From CAYHDN01 sp964355425 (GTDB lineage: Bacteria; Patescibacteriota; UBA1384; XYA2-FULL-43-10; CAINNR01): a stretch of DNA of 9,915 bases. How positions within the stretch are numbered: position 1 is the first letter of the stretch; every line of letters begins with the position of its first letter. Positions 1 to 6,778 of this stretch are shown in pieces. Below the pieces are notes generated by a model. That model searched no databases and had not been told where the DNA came from. It saw nothing but the letters and a program-made list of their open reading frames with translations. A program made the position numbers and the translations under genes. The DNA lies in assembly GCA_964355425.1 (NCBI GenBank), contig CAYHDN010000035.1, positions 1-9,915 on the forward strand. The letters are read 5' to 3'.

Positions 1-539
1 CCACCCTTAACCCAAAGCGGGCCGGAAACCCCCCTGTCTGTCTCCTGTATTACACTAATCTCTTGCTTGAATTCTGGCTCGATGACACCACGTTCATGAT
101 CTTCAGCCACTAGCCGTCCGGATGGGCAATTGCAACACTGTTCAACGGCAATTTCGACCAATTCTTGAGAGTCTTTCTTGATTAGCGCCCATGTCCCGCC
201 TTTGCGGTAGCAAAACCCAACGCCGGCGCAGAGTTCAGCTGCATCGTGAAGATTATTGATCGGTCCGGAAGTGACTTCCTCGAGCTCGGCATATTTTTTT
301 CTGGCGGTTTTCGATTCAGTTCCATCAAAATCAGATTGTAGGTGACTGTTGTCGCAGTATGGTTTGTTATTTGATTTCCCACAGCGACAAAGCAAATATT
401 TTTTCTTTGGAGGATATTTTTTAGTCTTTTGCCACTCAATCGGGTCATTATTTTTATCAGAAATAACTCTCTCTTCATAAAGAGCAACGCTATCCTCGAT
501 AACATAAGGACCATTTTTTGAGACTTTTATTTTTTTCAT
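1..539 (-). CDS. CDGSH iron-sulfur domain protein, partial (3' end beyond window edge)
   Basis: Reading leftward from an ATG at 539, this frame stays open to position 1, giving 179 codons with no stop; the C-terminus is missing. Residues 51-66 carry the CDGSH [2Fe-2S] signature CRCGKSNNKPYCDNSH, with ligands Cys51, Cys53, Cys62 and His66. The usual Gly after Cys-Asp is Asn here. Residues about 85-150 resemble the small cysteine-rich domain often fused to CDGSH domains (DUF1271/Fer4_19-like), with Cys104, Cys110, Cys135, Cys136 and Cys138 and a CPSGRL motif. The last visible residues (SGPLWVKG) match the segment that usually precedes a second CDGSH motif, so the full protein is probably a little over 200 residues with two clusters. 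CDGSH proteins carry redox-active or transferable clusters; the substrate here is unknown. The start lies 3 bp after the stop of the HD-domain gene, so the two are probably cotranscribed. No clear Shine-Dalgarno sequence is seen. Confidence 0.88.
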   Translation of the reverse strand, partial: MKKIKVSKNGPYVIEDSVALYEERVISDKNNDPIEWQKTKKYPPKKKYLLCRCGKSNNKPYCDNSHLQSDFDGTESKTARKKYAELEEVTSGPINNLHDAAELCAGVGFCYRKGGTWALIKKDSQELVEIAVEQCCNCPSGRLVAEDHERGVIEPEFKQEISVIQETDRGVSGPLWVKG

Positions 540-542
540 TTT

Positions 543-1205
543 TTATCCGTTTAAATGTTTTAAATTTGGTCCTTTTTTTTCTACAAGCTCGCTCCACCAC
601 CAATCTTGCGGATCTGTTGACTTTATCAAACGGACAATTTTCTTTGCTGACTTGGTTTTTAAGTAAGGCAGGCGATTTTTCATATCATTTATAAACCACT
701 TTTCCGCTAATCTATTTCCTTGCCAAGCAAGCGACCACTCCACAAACATTTGGGCAATACAATCAGCATCCTTTACACATTTAGAAAGCTTAGTTTTTCG
801 CGCCTCATATTCCAAAACTTCTGCTTGCAAATCTTTGCCAAAAGAAAAGCCACTAAACTGATCCTTAATCGCTTTTTCATCATCCATGACCGTATAATTT
901 TTTGTCACGAAATCATTATCGCCAGTTCTAGCTTCGAGAAGGTCGTGGAAAATTCCCATTGTCAATGCCCTCATAGCGTCGTTATGCGACATTTGTTCCA
1001 TTCGACAGACGCAGTAAGCAATTATGCCGACGTGAAAACAGTGAGATGCCAGGGTATCAAAAGTAATGTTGCCAAGGTTACGGATATGATTCCGATTGGT
1101 CATCATTAAAGTCCCCGCTTGCTGAATTAAGTGGAGAATTTTTTTGTTTTCAGATTTCTTAGCCATTAATTTGACTTTATCATTTCCAAAACCACTTAAC
1201 AACAT
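543..1205 (-). CDS. HD-domain hydrolase, YfbR-like (possible 5'-deoxynucleotidase)
   Basis: The 220-residue product has the metal-binding pattern of HD-superfamily phosphohydrolases of the YfbR/HDDC2 type (HD_3). Numbered from the ATG at 1205, these are His55 (ASHCFHV), His87-Asp88 (GIFHDLLEARTGD), Glu91, Asp96 and Asp146 (VKDADC). The H-D-x-x-E-x-x-x-x-D spacing matches that of YfbR, a cytoplasmic metal-dependent enzyme that dephosphorylates deoxynucleoside monophosphates. The opening ILHLIQQAGTL (about 23-33) also resembles the YfbR N-terminus. The substrate is not proven; 'HD domain-containing protein' is the safe name. The start is uncertain: the ATG at 1205 sits only 5 bp from a palindromic repeat, while the in-frame ATG at 1166 would begin MAKKSENKK and give a more usual N-terminus. 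Neither has a strong ribosome binding site. It is followed 3 bp later by the CDGSH gene, suggesting one transcript. Confidence 0.82.
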   Translation of the reverse strand: MLLSGFGNDKVKLMAKKSENKKILHLIQQAGTLMMTNRNHIRNLGNITFDTLASHCFHVGIIAYCVCRMEQMSHNDAMRALTMGIFHDLLEARTGDNDFVTKNYTVMDDEKAIKDQFSGFSFGKDLQAEVLEYEARKTKLSKCVKDADCIAQMFVEWSLAWQGNRLAEKWFINDMKNRLPYLKTKSAKKIVRLIKSTDPQDWWWSELVEKKGPNLKHLNG

Positions 1206-1210
1206 ACCTG

Positions 1211-1229
1211 ATACACCTTGGAGGTGTAT
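1211..1229. repeat. Palindromic repeat (REP-like), copy next to the RAYT stop codon
   Basis: A perfect hairpin: 8-bp arms (atacacct and aggtgtat) around the 3-nt loop tgg. It starts 3 bp beyond the RAYT stop codon (1233-1235). The core cacct-tgg-aggtg is found again at 2061-2073, and its left half at 1947-1952, both on the other side of the RAYT gene. REP palindromes with a short loop are the substrates of REP-associated HUH transposases, so the pairing with the neighbouring transposase is meaningful. It lacks a T-tract and is not a convincing terminator. Confidence 0.75.
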
Positions 1230-1232
1230 GCA

Positions 1233-1913
1233 TCAGCCGGTATAATCATCCATTAACAGTGATTTTATTTGAGAAAGTCTGCGTTGATAATCTTTTTGGT
1301 CATAGACAAAATTCCTATACTTTGCGGGGGAAGTTTCTAATGAATCTCTATAATTACATATTATATTGCTATTACTTTTACTCCGCAAATATTCATTGAG
1401 TGATGAAAACCGCCATATCTCAGGATTGTCGACTAACTTAGCACTGGTAGGATTTAGATGAACGTATCTGGATAAATGAAGAAGTTGTCGATCATCACTA
1501 ACTAAGACATTTCTAAAATGACCAGACCACAGAGGACCTTGTCGATGATGCTTCGCGTTAAAATACTTAGAGAAACTGTTAAATACTCGGGAAATATATC
1601 TTGTAATTCCGTTTTCAGCAACTTGCTTTAAGATCAAATGGAAATGAGTTGGCATTAAACAATAAGCTATTATTTCGACCAAAAAATCGCTCTTTTCTAA
1701 TAATGTTCTGCGAATTTCTTGTTGAAGTTCTTCTGATAACTGCGAAAACATTGCGAACCGATATTGAAAATTAGCGAAACGATGGAGATCAAGTAACTCA
1801 AGCAACCGATCATATTCTAGTGCATCATTACAAATAACAAACCCAGCTATACTTCGATTAAAAACATGGTAGCATTGACCAGAAATTAATGGGTCTTTTC
1901 GCAATTGAACCAT
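1233..1913 (-). CDS. REP-associated (RAYT / TnpA-REP) HUH transposase, Y1 family
   Basis: The 226-residue protein is a Y1 (IS200-like) HUH single-strand endonuclease/transposase of the RAYT subgroup. N-terminal QCYHVFNR (13-20) is the usual opening strand. The metal-binding HUH motif is PTHFHLI, with His90 and His92. The probable catalytic tyrosine is Tyr117 in SKYFNA, followed by the RAYT-like GPLW (126-129) and RYVHLNP (149-155). Length fits the family. RAYTs cut and rejoin single-stranded REP hairpins and are often single-copy chromosomal genes rather than self-mobile insertion sequences. Copies of one palindrome lie just after its stop codon (1211-1229) and upstream of its start (1939-1952, cut by the gap). 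It ends in TGA. No Shine-Dalgarno sequence is visible before the ATG. It lies between mraY and the HD gene and has no functional link with either. Confidence 0.88.
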   Translation of the reverse strand: MVQLRKDPLISGQCYHVFNRSIAGFVICNDALEYDRLLELLDLHRFANFQYRFAMFSQLSEELQQEIRRTLLEKSDFLVEIIAYCLMPTHFHLILKQVAENGITRYISRVFNSFSKYFNAKHHRQGPLWSGHFRNVLVSDDRQLLHLSRYVHLNPTSAKLVDNPEIWRFSSLNEYLRSKSNSNIICNYRDSLETSPAKYRNFVYDQKDYQRRLSQIKSLLMDDYTG

Positions 1914-1938
1914 AAAGCAATAATATCAGACCAGACCA

Positions 1939-1952
1939 TTTATTTACACCTT
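1939..1952. repeat. Truncated copy of the palindromic repeat at the left edge of the assembly gap
   Basis: The 14 bases tttatttacacctt end exactly where the Ns begin and are identical to 2053-2066 on the other side of the gap. They correspond to the left flank, left arm and first loop base of the palindrome. Either a second copy of the repeat is cut off here, or the two contig ends overlap and represent the same copy. Confidence 0.65.
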
Positions 1953-2052
1953 NNNNNNNNNNNNNNNNNNNNNNNNNNNNNNNNNNNNNNNNNNNNNNNN
2001 NNNNNNNNNNNNNNNNNNNNNNNNNNNNNNNNNNNNNNNNNNNNNNNNNNNN
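1953..2052. other. Assembly gap of exactly 100 Ns
   Basis: A run of 100 undetermined bases. Exactly 100 is the conventional placeholder for a scaffold gap of unknown size. Both flanks are repeat sequence, which explains why assembly stopped. Translations running through it are meaningless. Confidence 0.97.
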
Positions 2053-2076
2053 TTTATTTACACCTTGGAGGTGCAA
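2053..2076. repeat. Palindromic repeat copy between the gap and the mraY stop codon
   Basis: Contains cacct-tgg-aggtg (2061-2073) with outer tt/aa pairs (2058-2059 with 2075-2076) and one mismatch (2060/2074). It is the same core as the repeat at 1211-1229. It sits 6 bp past the mraY stop codon (2083-2085), so it would lie in the 3' end of the cell wall operon transcript. It has no T-tract, so terminator function is doubtful. Confidence 0.65.
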
Positions 2077-2082
2077 GTGGGT

Positions 2083-3096
2083 TTAAAATCCCCGGCCAAA
2101 GAGGGCGATTGCCAAGCCGATGACGGCCGAGACGGCGCCGATAACCCAAAAACGCATGACAATTTTCTGTTCCGGCCAACCGATGGCTTCAAAATGATGA
2201 TGGATTGGAGAAGACAAAAAGAGTTTTCGTTTAAAAACAATTCGCCAAAAACGTTGAACAAGAAATGATAGTCCTTCAATCGTAAAAATAAAAGTAATAA
2301 TAGGAAATACAACTATTGAGTTTGTTAGAAAAGCAATAATGCCAAGAGTAATTCCAAGCGCCATACTGCCGGTATCACCCATAAAAAATCTGGCAGGGTT
2401 GATATTAAACCAAAGAAAAGCCAAGAGCGCGCCCATCACTGTTCCACAAAATAGTGCCAACTCAATTTTTCCCTGTGACAAAGAAATAACGGCATAGGCA
2501 CCATAAGAAAGGGCGAAAATTCCGCCAGCTAGTCCATCAAGACCATCGGTTTCATTGGAGGCAAAAGCTGCCCAAACCAAGGAAACAATAAACAACGGTA
2601 TATACCACCAACCGATAGTAAAATCGCCAAATCCAGGAATGTGAATGGAATTCCAACCGAGTTTCCAGTAAAACCACCAAGCACCGGCGGCGGCGACAAT
2701 AGCATAAAGCAAAAATTTATCTCTAAATCTCATCCCCCCGCCATGCGAGCCAACCCCGCGGATATTCATCAGGTCATCAATTAAGCCAACTATTCCCGAC
2801 GCAACAAGTGCAAACAACGGCAGCCACGTAGCTCGTCGTTCAAGATTAAAGATTAAAGTCAGAACAGCTGTCGTGACCCAAATTAGAACTCCGCCCATTG
2901 TTGGTGTGCCGGTTTTATGCGCATGAAGTTTGGAAAAAATCGGTGTGTTTTTATCTTGTCTAATCCGCTTGCCAAGTTTATTTTTATAGAGAAAATTAGT
3001 CAAAAGCGGCGTCCAGATCATTGCAATTAAAAATGACAGTCCTGTGAGCCAGAAAAATCTAATCAGCTCGATCTTGGAAAAGACAATTAATTCCAT
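2083..3096 (-). CDS. mraY: Phospho-N-acetylmuramoyl-pentapeptide transferase MraY
   Basis: MraY is the polytopic membrane enzyme that moves phospho-MurNAc-pentapeptide from UDP to undecaprenyl phosphate, forming lipid I. The 337-residue product is of normal length, with about ten hydrophobic segments. Family motifs are in order: HKTGTPTMGG (60-69), the Asp pair D107-D108 in GLIDDLMNIRG, NETDGLDGLAGG (181-192), NPARFFMGDTGSMALG (233-248) including Asp241, and the SPIHHHFE loop (296-303) typical of MraY. The start at 3096 is supported by AAAGGAG four bases upstream, which overlaps the murF stop codon and so suggests translational coupling. It is the last recognised cell wall gene of the operon before a repeat and the assembly gap; the usual followers (murD, ftsW, murG) are not seen. 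Confidence 0.97.
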   Translation of the reverse strand: MELIVFSKIELIRFFWLTGLSFLIAMIWTPLLTNFLYKNKLGKRIRQDKNTPIFSKLHAHKTGTPTMGGVLIWVTTAVLTLIFNLERRATWLPLFALVASGIVGLIDDLMNIRGVGSHGGGMRFRDKFLLYAIVAAAGAWWFYWKLGWNSIHIPGFGDFTIGWWYIPLFIVSLVWAAFASNETDGLDGLAGGIFALSYGAYAVISLSQGKIELALFCGTVMGALLAFLWFNINPARFFMGDTGSMALGITLGIIAFLTNSIVVFPIITFIFTIEGLSFLVQRFWRIVFKRKLFLSSPIHHHFEAIGWPEQKIVMRFWVIGAVSAVIGLAIALFGRGF

Positions 3097-3100
3097 CCGT

Positions 3101-3107
3101 CTCCTTT
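3101..3107 (-). promoter_or_regulatory. Shine-Dalgarno sequence of mraY, overlapping the murF stop
   Basis: Minus-strand AAAGGAG followed by a 4-nt spacer (ACGG) and ATG. Its first bases share the murF TAA stop (3106-3108), so ribosomes ending murF are placed to start mraY. This fixes the mraY start. Confidence 0.8.
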
Positions 3108-4371
3108 AGTTATTTTGCCATTTTTTTTCTTGACGAACCAAAATCTCTGAAGCAATCTTCGGGTCGTCTAGTAGGTATTTTACAACATTTTCAAATCGCA
3201 TTCCATTTTGTGAAGCCTTAATTAAAATCAAATCACCCGGTTTAATAATTTCATCAATAATTCTTATTACCTCATCTGGAGTTTTTAAAATCTTCATTTG
3301 CAAAAGTGGCAAACCAGATTTTTCCGCCTCTGTTGCCATAAATTTGGCATTTGGTCCGACAAAAACGGCGTAATCTATTGATTTGCCAGCGATTTTGCCA
3401 ACCTCCCTATGGCCTTTCTCGGCATAATCGCCAAGTTCATTCATATTGCCAAGTATTGCTACTTTTCTACCGGGAAATTCAATTGCTCTGATGGTATTTA
3501 GAGCCTCAATTGCTGATGTGGGGTTAGAATTGTAGCTATCGTCAATAACAATTATTTCATTTTTCATTTTAATCGGGTTCATTCGGCCATTTTGCGGCTT
3601 GATTTCTTCCAAGCCTTCTTTGATTTCTTCAATGCCAATCTCAAATTCACTGGCAACAGCGGCGGCAGCAAGGAGGATATTTACTGAATGAACGCCAATC
3701 AATTTCGAGTTGATTTCCTGGTTTTTAGAGCCAATTTTTAGGATAAATTTGGTCCCGGAAACGGTAACTTTGGGAGCGGTGTATGAGACATCGGCGCCGT
3801 CGCTACCGAAGGTAACAATTTTTATCCCCCTTGGTGCATCAATACCGGATAAATTTTTATCATCATTATTAAAAATTATTGCACCTTTTTTGGAAAGTGC
3901 TTCGATTATTTTTAACTTCTCTTTCCTGACGCCAGCAATATCTTTAAGCTCTTCGAGGTGAGTTTCGGAGATGCCAGTCAGAATGGCAATATCCGGTTTA
4001 GCGACAGAAAGTAACTGATCCATTTCTCCTGGCTTGTCAATGCCCAGCTCTAGAACTAGTATTTTTGGCAAATGATAAAAGAGAAAATTCCATTTGGCTC
4101 TAACAATATCCCAAAACAGTCCGACGCCAAACGAATATTTCCGTAGTCCGAGAATCGCCAGTGGTAATCCGAGGACTGAATTCATATTGCCCCAATTTTT
4201 GTCAACATCCGAGCCGAATTTTTTTGCCAGTAAAAAATAGATCGCCTCTTTAGTTGAAGTTTTCCCATATGATCCGGAAATTGCAACAATTTTCGGCTTA
4301 GCCCATCTCACTTTCCAGCGTGCCAAAAACTGCAAGTATCGCTCAATAATTTTTAGTAGACTTTTTTTCAT
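3106..4371 (-). CDS. murF: UDP-MurNAc-tripeptide:D-Ala-D-Ala ligase MurF, lacking the N-terminal domain
   Basis: MurF is the cytoplasmic ATP-dependent ligase that adds D-Ala-D-Ala to the UDP-MurNAc-tripeptide. The 421-residue product has the P-loop GSYGKTST (33-40), LVLELGIDKPGEMDQL around Glu108, GISETHLEEL with His138, the MurF signature DDSYNSNPTSAIEAL (277-291), GNMNELGDYAEKGH (308-321), and a C-terminal IKASQNGMRFENVV segment. These cover the central ATPase and C-terminal domains. The P-loop is only 32 residues from the start, whereas it is usually near residue 100-110 in MurF, so the N-terminal UDP-substrate domain (about 80 residues) is missing; a short basic, aromatic stretch replaces it. 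The ATG at 4371 is 20 bp after the ftsI stop, leaving no room for an upstream extension without overlapping ftsI. Substrate recognition is therefore atypical, but DDSYNSNP and position between ftsI and mraY support MurF. Confidence 0.9.
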   Translation of the reverse strand: MKKSLLKIIERYLQFLARWKVRWAKPKIVAISGSYGKTSTKEAIYFLLAKKFGSDVDKNWGNMNSVLGLPLAILGLRKYSFGVGLFWDIVRAKWNFLFYHLPKILVLELGIDKPGEMDQLLSVAKPDIAILTGISETHLEELKDIAGVRKEKLKIIEALSKKGAIIFNNDDKNLSGIDAPRGIKIVTFGSDGADVSYTAPKVTVSGTKFILKIGSKNQEINSKLIGVHSVNILLAAAAVASEFEIGIEEIKEGLEEIKPQNGRMNPIKMKNEIIVIDDSYNSNPTSAIEALNTIRAIEFPGRKVAILGNMNELGDYAEKGHREVGKIAGKSIDYAVFVGPNAKFMATEAEKSGLPLLQMKILKTPDEVIRIIDEIIKPGDLILIKASQNGMRFENVVKYLLDDPKIASEILVRQEKKWQNN

Positions 4372-4391
4372 TGTTCTTTATAAACTTTCTA

Positions 4392-6116
4392 CTATCGATC
4401 CGATGCAATTCGATAATAATAGTTTAATAAATATGATGCAATGTTGCCGAAAACCGGTGCCGCCGACGACTCGGCGAATTTGGCATTTTTTGGTTTATCT
4501 AAACGAACCAGTAAAGCAAATTTTGGGTCATTTGCGGGAGCAAAGCCGGCAAACGAATGAATGAATATTCCCTCTTGGTAACCTGGGCTATCAGTATTTG
4601 GAATTTGGGCAGTGCCAGTTTTGCCTGCAACCCAAAAACCAGGAACTCCGGCTTTTTTACCATAACCTTCTTCTACAACGCCAATAAGCATTTGAGTTAA
4701 ATCAGATGCAGTTTTTTCCGACATTACACGTCTAACTTCAGTTGTTTCAACCTCCGATAATCCTCCGCTATCAGTAACCATTTTGTCAACAATGTGGGGC
4801 TTTAAAAGCACGCCTTTGTTAGCAATCGCGGCATAGGCCATTGCCAACTGGATTGGGGTGACTGAGATTCCCTGTCCGAATGATATTGTTGAGCGGCCAA
4901 TTTCTCCCCAGTTTTTCAACTGTTGAATGATACCAATATTTTCGCCGGAAAGGTCAATACCGGTCTTTTCCGAAAAACCGAATTTCTTCAGATAATCATT
5001 GATTGTCGGGCTGCCAATCTGCTGGCCAACCCAAACCATACCAACGTTGTCGGAGTGCTTTAAAATATCACCGATTTTTTCAGCACCGAATGCTTTGTCT
5101 TCAGCTGTGTGAATTGTAAAACCTTGGACGTCTACTGATGCTCCAAAAGTCGATCCGGAATCAGGAGTTATCTTACCAGAATCCAGCCCAGATGCAACAA
5201 TTATCGGCTTAAAAATACTACCAGGTTCGTAAGTGTTAGCAATCACCGGATTTTTAAACAGCTCTTCCTGTTTATTATTGGCATATTCCTGATATTTATT
5301 CGGATCAAATGATGGGAGCGAAGACATGCCAATGATTTTTCCACTTTTAACGTCAACTGCCACTACTAATCCGGATTCGGCCTGATAATCATCCATAGCT
5401 TTTCGAAGCGCTTGATACATATAAAAATTCACCGATCGGTCAACCGAGAGAACATAGTTAGTCCCGTTTTTTGGCGTCTCTTCGGAAAACAAGGAAATTA
5501 TCCGGCCTAAAGTATCTTTTTCTCCGGTAATTTTACCCGACGAACCCTTCAACTCTTTATCATAAAATCCTTCAAAACCATATTTTCCATTGCCTTCAGC
5601 GTCAACAAAACCTAGGATTTGAGAAGAAAATTCATTTTCTGGATAATATCGCTTGTACTCCGGAAGTACGTAAACCCCAGTAAGCTCCAAAGTCTCAACC
5701 TTATCCGCTTCTTCATAAGAGAGCCCTTTTTTCAAAGCAGGCAAATAAGTTTTATCATTGTTTATATCACCGTAAACTTCCATTTCTGACTTACCGATGA
5801 ATGAAGCTAACTTTGCGGCTGTCTTATGCTTATCGACAATATTTTTCGGCACGACGAAAATTGAAAAGCTTTTTATGTCATAAGCCATGGCATAATTCTT
5901 TGTCAGATCCTCCGCTGAGTCATGAAAAAATATTTTGCCGCGCTTTGCTAGCTCAACCTTAGAAAACTGTTGCTGCCCTTTTGCCTGAACTAAATAGTTT
6001 TTACTTTCCAAAATTTGTTTTTGGAATAATCTAACCACTAAAATAAAAGATAAGAAAAGGAAAAAAAAGGCTACAAATTTAACCCGCAGGGTATTGTTCT
6101 CGTCTTGTGTCGTCAT
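4392..6116 (-). CDS. ftsI: Penicillin-binding protein, FtsI/PBP2-like peptidoglycan D,D-transpeptidase
   Basis: This class B penicillin-binding protein cross-links septal peptidoglycan. The 574-residue product has a short cytoplasmic N-terminus, one membrane anchor (about 13-30), a dimerisation/pedestal region (about 45-215) and a transpeptidase domain (about 245-565). The three active-site motifs are present: S300-I-F-K303 in EPGSIFKP, S355-D-N357, and K499-T-G501 in AGKTGTAQ. The catalytic serine is Ser300. SFGQGISVTPIQLAMAYAAI (412-431) is typical of FtsI/SpoVD. No PASTA repeats follow. Its place after an ftsL-like gene and before murF and mraY identifies it as the division PBP rather than an elongation PBP. 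The ATG at 6116 has no obvious Shine-Dalgarno sequence. The 94-bp spacer upstream contains a TATAAT hexamer (6190-6195, minus strand) without a good -35, so an internal promoter is only possible. Confidence 0.93.
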   Translation of the reverse strand: MTTQDENNTLRVKFVAFFFLFLSFILVVRLFQKQILESKNYLVQAKGQQQFSKVELAKRGKIFFHDSAEDLTKNYAMAYDIKSFSIFVVPKNIVDKHKTAAKLASFIGKSEMEVYGDINNDKTYLPALKKGLSYEEADKVETLELTGVYVLPEYKRYYPENEFSSQILGFVDAEGNGKYGFEGFYDKELKGSSGKITGEKDTLGRIISLFSEETPKNGTNYVLSVDRSVNFYMYQALRKAMDDYQAESGLVVAVDVKSGKIIGMSSLPSFDPNKYQEYANNKQEELFKNPVIANTYEPGSIFKPIIVASGLDSGKITPDSGSTFGASVDVQGFTIHTAEDKAFGAEKIGDILKHSDNVGMVWVGQQIGSPTINDYLKKFGFSEKTGIDLSGENIGIIQQLKNWGEIGRSTISFGQGISVTPIQLAMAYAAIANKGVLLKPHIVDKMVTDSGGLSEVETTEVRRVMSEKTASDLTQMLIGVVEEGYGKKAGVPGFWVAGKTGTAQIPNTDSPGYQEGIFIHSFAGFAPANDPKFALLVRLDKPKNAKFAESSAAPVFGNIASYLLNYYYRIASDR

Positions 6117-6210
6117 TATCTAAAATATTATTGCCAAAATTTAAAAAGCAAAACCATTATCGGCTATCGTTCAGTTTCTCGTGTCTAATATTATACCCAG
6201 TTTGATTTCA

Positions 6211-6591
6211 TTAGCGACTGGCAGCAACTTTATCCGCCGGTAGATAATTAACTTGAGTTGTCGGCTGCATTTTGGTCTCCTCGGTCGGTTGTGGTGGCGG
6301 ATTTAAAGCTTTATCAATTTCATTCAAAGATTCCAGGCGTGATTCTTCAATTTTTAGTCTATCCCGTTGTTCTAAAAGCTGAGATTTTTCTTCGGTCAAA
6401 TCTCTAATTTTATAACTTCGGTCGGCACCTTGAGTTGATTGAGTCAAATAAAGTATACCTAGAGCAGCAAAAATAATTACTGCAACAAACCTGGTAGCTT
6501 TCGGACCAATAGTAATTTTCCGGCCTATTGTTCTTTTTTTCACCCCCAAATTTGCTGTACTTGAACTGGTGACGACAAAATCACGACCCAC
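6211..6591 (-). CDS. ftsL: FtsL-like septum formation protein (single-pass membrane, coiled coil)
   Basis: A 126-residue bitopic protein: basic N-terminus (VKKRTIGRK, 17-25), one membrane segment about 34-50 (RFVAVIIFAALGILYL), then a charged, heptad-like region about 58-96 (EEKSQLLEQRDRLKIEESRL) predicted to form a coiled coil, and a Pro/Thr/Gln-rich tail. This is the architecture of FtsL and the related DivIC/FtsB proteins, which link the division PBP to the divisome. Sequence conservation in this family is low, so the name rests on topology and on position directly before ftsI. The start is GTG at 6591, supported by an AGGAGGG Shine-Dalgarno sequence 5 nt upstream. Upstream, where rsmH would normally be, is a non-coding gap. 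DivIC/FtsB is the alternative name. Confidence 0.72.
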   Translation of the reverse strand: MGRDFVVTSSSTANLGVKKRTIGRKITIGPKATRFVAVIIFAALGILYLTQSTQGADRSYKIRDLTEEKSQLLEQRDRLKIEESRLESLNEIDKALNPPPQPTEETKMQPTTQVNYLPADKVAASR

Positions 6592-6596
6592 GATAA

Positions 6597-6603
6597 CCCT
6601 CCT
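6597..6603 (-). promoter_or_regulatory. Strong Shine-Dalgarno sequence of the ftsL-like gene
   Basis: Minus-strand AGGAGGG, 5 nt before a GTG codon at 6591. It is the strongest ribosome binding site in the cell wall operon and decides for the GTG start. It lies just 11 bp outside the inverted-repeat element at 6615-6853, so the element has not disturbed it. Confidence 0.8.
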
Positions 6604-6646
6604 GCGTGGTTAATTTCTTTGATCAGTAGCCAGCTTTTTGTTTTTG

Positions 6647-6663
6647 TTTTCCCGAAGGGAAAA
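6647..6663. repeat. Perfect 7-bp hairpin with GAA loop
   Basis: ttttccc (6647-6653), gaa, gggaaaa (6657-6663), inside the inverted-repeat element. On the plus strand the loop is closed as C-GAA-G. Confidence 0.6.
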
Positions 6664-6690
6664 TCATCCGTAGCCTTGGCGAAGGATGAT
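6663..6690. repeat. Interrupted hairpin inside the inverted-repeat element
   Basis: Outer arms atcatcc (6663-6669) and ggatgat (6684-6690), with an inner gcc-tt-ggc (6673-6680). An alternative fold pairs cctt (6674-6677) with aagg (6682-6685). It directly abuts the previous hairpin. Confidence 0.5.
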
Positions 6691-6701
6691 CTCTCCTCGT
6701 T

Positions 6702-6724
6702 CATTCAGTAAAGTTCACTGAATG
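6702..6724. repeat. 8-bp hairpin inside the inverted-repeat element
   Basis: cattcagt (6702-6709) and actgaatg (6717-6724) with a 7-nt loop. No T-tract follows on either strand, so a terminator role is unlikely. Confidence 0.5.
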
Positions 6725-6778
6725 TTATAAGCTGACACTTGTGATAAGCCTTTGCCCCTCCAATTGACATTTATGTCA

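Noticed and set aside
182..514. 110-codon minus-strand ORF
   Set aside because: It is another frame of the CDGSH gene, whose frame from 539 contains the full metal-binding motif and stays open to the window edge.
720..1109. 129-codon plus-strand ORF
   Set aside because: Antisense to the HD-domain gene, which has conserved catalytic residues; the plus-strand product has no recognisable features.
1233..1235. Possibility of UGA recoding as in some Patescibacteria
   Set aside because: The RAYT frame ends naturally at TGA at its expected length directly before its repeat, and no gene here needs read-through of TGA.
1211..2076. The three palindrome copies considered as a CRISPR array
   Set aside because: The copies are short perfect hairpins separated by a gene and a gap, without regular spacers or cas genes.
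1858..2123. ORFs on both strands crossing the N run
   Set aside because: They consist largely of undetermined residues over the assembly gap and cannot be real calls.
3710..3961. 83-codon plus-strand ORF
   Set aside because: Antisense to murF, low-complexity hydrophobic product, no start signals.
6190..6195. TATAAT hexamer before ftsI considered as an internal promoter
   Set aside because: No acceptable -35 element at 16-18 nt upstream; kept only as a remark under ftsI.
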